A DNA stretch of 13,248 nt from the NCBI GenBank assembly GCA_005880175.1, contig VBJR01000172.1:1-13248 (forward strand), written 5' to 3'. How positions within the stretch are numbered: position 1 is the first letter of the stretch; every line of letters begins with the position of its first letter. The stretch is from Chloroflexota bacterium (GTDB lineage Bacteria; Chloroflexota; Dormibacteria; Dormibacterales; Dormibacteraceae). Positions 12,931 to 13,248 of this stretch are shown here, one piece after another. Position numbers and translations under genes: made by a program. The notes below the pieces were generated by a model that saw only the letters and a program-made list of their open reading frames with translations, ran no database searches and was not told where the DNA came from.

Positions 12931-12985
12931 TTGCCGTACCTGCGGCACCCCTCGACGCGGTTGAGACGTGGCCGCGGTACGGCAA
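12931..12985. terminator. Hairpin between convergent crotonase and alcohol dehydrogenase genes
   Basis: ttgccgtacctgcggc (12931-12946) pairs with gccgcggtacggcaa (12971-12985), giving 15 bp with one bulged T and a 24-nt loop. It occupies most of the 84-nt space between two converging stops. There is no U-run on the plus side, as is common for actinobacterial terminators. It probably acts for both directions. Confidence 0.65.
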
Positions 12986-12997
12986 AAGCGGTGCTCC

Positions 12998-13248
12998 TCA
13001 TGGCACGACCACCGTGCGGATCGCTTCGCCCGTGCGCAGGGCGTCGAACGCCGTGGCCAGGTCGGCCAGGGCGATGCGGCGGGAGACCATCGCCCCCAGG
13101 TCGAGCCGGCCCGCCTCGGCCAGGCCCAGGAAGCGCGGCACGTCCCGGCGGACGTGCGCCGAGCCGTTGCCGCAGCCGAGGATCCGGCCCTCGACGTGCA
13201 GGTCCCAGGCCGGGAACGTGACCGTCTCCGCCCGCGGCGCCGCGCCGA
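12998..13248 (-). CDS. Zinc-type (MDR) alcohol dehydrogenase, C-terminal part only
   Basis: The minus strand is open from the window edge to TGA 12998-13000 and encodes about 83 residues of a medium-chain dehydrogenase/reductase C-terminus. Recognisable pieces are FPAWDLHVEGRILGCGNGSA, the RRDVPRFLGLAEAGRLDLGAMVSRRI helix region and FDALRTGEAIRTVVVP at the end. These match the family's substrate-domain end (the GRLDLDxLVTxxxxLDDxxxAFxxLxxGxxxRxVV pattern). The catalytic zinc ligands and the NAD site lie outside the window, so zinc dependence and substrate are inferred. No start codon is present in the window. It converges on the crotonase gene; alcohol or aldehyde oxidation within the same pathway is possible but unproven. 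Confidence 0.82.
   Translation of the reverse strand, partial: GAAPRAETVTFPAWDLHVEGRILGCGNGSAHVRRDVPRFLGLAEAGRLDLGAMVSRRIALADLATAFDALRTGEAIRTVVVP

Noticed and set aside
1..13248. CRISPR arrays, tRNA/rRNA genes, insertion sequences, phage genes
   Set aside because: No regularly spaced repeats, no cloverleaf or rRNA-like sequence, and no transposase, integrase or phage motifs were seen on either strand.

Overview
The window is a high-G+C (about 70% or more by eye) bacterial chromosome segment. F420-type luciferase-like oxidoreductase sequence, frequent GTG starts, 4-nt GTGA/ATGA gene overlaps and a probable leaderless start all suggest an actinobacterium (Actinomycetota). This is an inference from style and families; there is no rRNA or other marker.

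Layout. At the left edge (1-858, +) is the 3' part of an F420-dependent LLM-class oxidoreductase gene. It converges, with a 5-nt gap, on a long minus-strand gene train that fills 864-12056. In transcription order the train holds: an ACMSD-like amidohydrolase (12056-10941); a 45-residue unknown protein (10936-10799); a Rieske [2Fe-2S] ferredoxin (10802-10449); two metallo-beta-lactamase-fold proteins of the flavodiiron/ODP type (10447-9635 and 9648-8827); a GntR/FCD regulator (8769-8068); a 3-hydroxyisobutyrate-dehydrogenase-like protein (8071-7271); a carboxymuconolactone-decarboxylase-fold protein (7274-6831); an alpha/beta hydrolase (6817-5954); a DapA-family aldolase/lyase, broken (5944-5029); a crotonase (5023-4169); an ADP-forming acyl-CoA synthetase, frameshifted (4172-2332); a second amidohydrolase (2329-1550); and an SDR dehydrogenase (1562-864). 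Nearly all neighbours overlap or lie within 13 nt. The one clear break is a 57-nt gap upstream of the GntR gene. A second crotonase gene (12128-12913, +) is divergent from the train. The two share a 71-nt control region with an AT-rich island and a 27-nt dyad. At the right edge (12998-13248, -) is the 3' end of a zinc-type alcohol dehydrogenase gene, separated from the second crotonase by a hairpin.

How the genes may work together. The set reads as a catabolic cluster: redox tailoring (LLM, Rieske plus ODP proteins, SDR, ADH), C-C or ring-opening chemistry (DapA-like, two amidohydrolases, CMD fold, alpha/beta hydrolase), CoA activation (ADP-forming synthetase) and CoA-thioester chemistry (two crotonases), under a GntR/FCD regulator. 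The substrate cannot be read from sequence; a cyclic or aromatic/terpenoid acid is a guess.

Most notable. (i) The two adjacent ODP-type proteins have complementary losses in the H-x-E-x-D-H metal motif and sit next to a stand-alone Rieske protein. (ii) Both crotonases lack both catalytic glutamates of true enoyl-CoA hydratases. (iii) Several genes appear to lack internal blocks relative to their families: DapA about 30 codons and out of frame, the 3-HIBADH homologue about 25-30 codons in frame including the substrate motif, and the acyl-CoA synthetase a 1-nt frameshift plus a shortened CoA-binding domain. These could be real decay or assembly error.
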